Positions 60,708-64,000 of a stretch of 64,000 bases of DNA are shown one piece after another (within the stretch, counting starts at the first letter, position 1; every line of letters starts with the position of its first letter). The notes beneath the pieces are model-generated. The model searched no databases and was not told the origin of the DNA. It worked only from the letters and a program-made list of their open reading frames with translations. Position numbers and translations under genes: made by a program. This DNA is from Phoronis australis (lineage: Eukaryota; Phoronida; Phoronidae), in NCBI GenBank assembly GCA_002633005.1, contig NMRA01000202.1:521626-585625 (forward strand). Direction: 5' to 3'.

Positions 60708-62726
60708 CAATTACAGTTTATCAGAATGTTTGGCCTTCAATTTGACAGTAAAAAAACATCTAGTTTCAATTTTACATTCCAAGGAGTGAATTATTTTGTG
60801 TCATTTTACTGCAATTCTATTCAAAGTGTTAATTGTATGGTTAGTTGAATGTACACTGCCATGTTATTTTTATCGTAACCAGAATAATGGCATGATCAGT
60901 TACTTTCTATGTTTGCATTCTTATTGTTGCTGTGTTTTAATCCATCAAACCGTTACTTTCAGTCTTAGGTTATGAAAGACTTCTTTGGATATGTTTTACC
61001 GTGACCAATCAATGTCACTGATCTTCTAGTCTTCATTCACACTGTACATTTTGCTTACAAGTTATCAGTGGTTACTCAAAACTGCTTAGGGTAAGAAGTA
61101 CTGTGAAAACTTCTAGTCTGCATGAATTCAATTTCTTTTTCATAGATTCATACCCAGTTATCCACGTATCTGAATATTCAGATACCGAATGTCGAAATTC
61201 ATTCAAGGATCACAGCCATCTCAGTATTCAATCTTCTTTGATCATGATGTTAAGTTAGTTTTTTAAGCTCAATTTCGCTTTTTAAATACATCAGAATCTC
61301 TGTAGGGGGTAATTGTTTTGTATTTTGTGCTTTTAGAAATGCATTCTTTAAGATTGTTGGCCTTCCTTGCTAAATGATGCCTAATTTTGCACCTAGTACT
61401 ATCTCAGGTGTTTCCCGTTGGCTTTAAGCTTTTGGTAATGTTTAGAGCAAGCAAATCATTTTGGTGATTGTCGTTTATGTGTTGGCTTCTTTAATTTCAC
61501 TAAGTTGCTGCTCTTTTAATAAAAATCTTGCTGCAAATTGTTTTAAGTTGTGTGCCATGCAGATATTTAGAACATTCACAATCCAACAAATCTTACACAA
61601 ATCAAATAACGCAGAAAAGACGGGCAGGTTACAGTGGTTTCGAAAATGGAAGCTTTTGTGGGAAATCTGCAAAGGAAGTCTTACGAGCGTTACAGTTTTA
61701 AGTTTATGCTAAGTACTTCTCTTCACTATGGCATCCTGGGGACCGTGCTAGAAGTGGCGAATTTGACATAAGGCATCGTTTTTTGTTTTTTTTTACTTTT
61801 AAATGCTACAGCGGTTTTTAATTGCTTGGCTATACCATGTTCCACATGTTCAGTTTCATGGAATACATTTACACAACTCAAGCGTGTGATTTTATTTATG
61901 AAGTATTGCTGTTAATTTTCACTGTTTTATTTTTGCATAGTACCAGACAATTGTACTGCAGATTTTCTCATTGATATGAATATGAAGCCTGAAACATTGA
62001 CTTGGTGCTTTCGTCACTGCAACGAGCTTCGGTAATCTTTTACATCAATTGAGGCTAGACGAGATCAGCACGGCGTCACTTACCAGCAAGCCAAGGTAAC
62101 AATTCACTAAAGTTAACTTTTAAAATTCCTCATCAGGTGTATTATGTACGAGCTAGGGTTAAGCGACCTTTTCCAAATTTTTATTCAGGAATATACTATA
62201 TGTAGGCCATTGAGTTTCATAAAAGAACAAGCTGTTGTTCACTAAATTTCGCTTGCAGCACAGTTTTATCATTAGTGGCACCACTAGCATCGCCACAAGG
62301 CAATACATACTCATTACAAAAAAGCCCTTCACATTTGAAATGATTCTATTTTTTTCCACCATTCATAGGGAAGGGTTCTCGGGATACCCTCGTTCTTTGT
62401 TTTGCTATATTGGTGCTGGAACTCGGATTTCAATTCGATACGATTAAAATTTTTCATTATACGTGTAGTTTTTTATATGCAGCTTTGGTGTCCAAGTCAA
62501 TAGTTAGTAAGTTTGAAATGTAGATTTTTACCTTGAAAATGTTTTGTTATTGTCTCACAACCGAATTTCATGATCAAAGTAAAATATACTTGTACAGTTG
62601 AGCAACTTTCTTAGTTCAGCTGATAGTTAATTGCATTCGAGCTACAACTGGAATCTTTAGGACGCCAGAAAAAGTACACATTGGCAGTTGTAAAGAAACA
62701 CAGGAGGCAACTCACAGACAAATGAA
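60708..62726. other. Downstream flank of the SLC10-like gene
   Basis: May include a longer 3' UTR (second AATAAA at 61518-61523). No exon recognised. Confidence 0.45.
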
Positions 62727-62732
62727 TTTATT
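62727..62732 (-). terminator. Possible polyadenylation signal of a convergent - strand gene
   Basis: The - strand reads AATAAA here. The sequence from 62733 to 64000 is more mixed in composition than the flanking AT-rich DNA and lacks obvious repeats, as a long 3' UTR might be. No coding exon lies within the window. Confidence 0.2.
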
Positions 62733-64000
62733 TTATCATTTTCCAGCAAATCTTTGCTTCATAACCCGTAGTGCAAACCTCCGTACTTTGTATTTACAAA
62801 CTCCTGGTTCAAAAAAACCAGAGCCGAGGTTTGATAACGGTTATAATTTACTGAACCTGTACAAAAATAAGGGGCAGTAGTTTACAGGGGCCAATTGTAC
62901 AGTAAAACCAAGACACCTAGATCTTGTTTGTTTTTTTACACTTTTTCTAGAAAAAAGGTTAACAGCACTGCTGCTGCATTCATTGAACCAACAATAGAGT
63001 GATTATCAAAATGAAGTTCACTATGACCACACAGCAGTTTGGCAAGGAAATTAGCACAATCGACAACTGACAATCGAGTCACTGCAGATGTCAATACTAA
63101 AACCCGCCCAACAGCGAGTGTACAGAAATGCATCTCCTACGGAGATCTAGAAATAAAGCGATGAAGTAACATCATTGGCTATCTTAACTAACTCGTACTT
63201 ATTATTCTTCACAGTCGGCGAGAGTTTACTGCATTCGAACTGTAGGTCCAAATACCACTGACAACAGTGGCCGTGAAGGAAAATCACTACCATCCATGAT
63301 ACAAATGAAAGTTGGCAACCTTAGCACAGGAACTGAAATTCTCGACACGCTGGCAACGATAAGGAGCAAAACGACACGGCCTGCTTATTGCAAAGTTATG
63401 AAGTAGAAAATTGACAGAGGGACCAGCCCCAGTCAATTTTGATATACAACGTACACCCCCATGAGTCATTCCAAGGTGGAAAATCGACGGTACTGGACTC
63501 GATTACAAACCAACAATCAACAATCCAGGTTTAAGAATACTGGTGCCGGCAGCTCAAATATGTAAGCAATGTTGTACTACTAACACGGATCGAACCCTTT
63601 TCCACTTTTGTTCTATACAGAGTTGGACAAGAGTGCAGTCATTGCTAAGGTCAGCCTACACAATGCCAAGATCACGTAACACAATTAAAACTTAACCTCA
63701 TGATGCATATTCAAGGTCCAACTGAATGAATATCGTAATTAACAATTTTGTAAAACTTGACGAACTGCGAAAACAGGAACACTATTGTTAATCTAGTATA
63801 CAGCTACTTAATTGGCTTAGATCCTGTCAGAACGACAACTGTCATGACACAAGTACAAACTGCTCAAAATGAAATTTGTTGACAGATGGACCTTTCTCTC
63901 GCTTTCAGCTCACACTTCGGCAAGGTAATCCTTGAAAAACCTTAACAGTAATTTAATGAAATGACAATGACAAAGAGCTTTTCACCAAATGACAACACCG

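Overview
The window looks like AT-rich, repeat-laden nuclear DNA of an animal, most plausibly a marine invertebrate. The reasons are a multi-exon gene with GT-AG introns of about 2 kb, long gene-free stretches, and many decayed DNA transposons including THAP-domain elements flanked by TTAA. The species cannot be named from the sequence. Two single unresolved bases (N at 51096 and 57407) show it is assembled sequence.

Only one protein gene is convincing. It lies on the + strand at 53.8-60.3 kb and encodes a member of the SLC10 (sodium/bile-acid cotransporter) family of the SLC10A3/SLC10A5 type. It has a signal peptide, a glycosylatable ectodomain, a multi-span membrane core with the family motif [10 protein letters not shown], and an unusually long cytoplasmic tail with a Cys-rich heptad repeat. 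The three coding exons are 53851-54411, 56866-57037 and 59095-60275 and join in frame to 637 residues. A 5' UTR begins at a good splice acceptor at 53761, so at least one more upstream exon is expected.

The remaining 55 kb is mobile and repetitive. 0-6.5 kb: short tandem repeats, a decayed P2X7-C-terminal-like remnant and a 270-bp foldback. 11-13.4 kb: short inverted-repeat elements. 16.3-16.7 kb: a broken LINE reverse transcriptase on the - strand. 18.25-20.75 kb: a small ATGGGCGG element, a 124-bp palindrome and a tandem 1-kb duplication. 24.3-25.2, 41.5-43.1 and 50.0-50.9 kb: three copies (one complete, two complementary halves) of a TTAA-flanked Kolobok-like element carrying THAP remnants. 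27-36 kb: terminal-inverted-repeat elements, simple repeats, a degenerate tandem repeat and a cluster of heat-shock-element-like sites. 38.7-39.4 kb: a 104-bp triple repeat and a second ATGGGCGG element. 44-53.5 kb: paired dispersed repeats. SLC10 intron 1 contains a 760-bp Harbinger-like element, and intron 2 contains a 209-bp element with a clear 5-bp target duplication. From 60.3 kb to the end there is 3' UTR or intergenic DNA, possibly including the 3' end of a convergent gene.

Most observations rest on hand comparison of the sequence with itself. Repeat boundaries away from exact termini are approximate.
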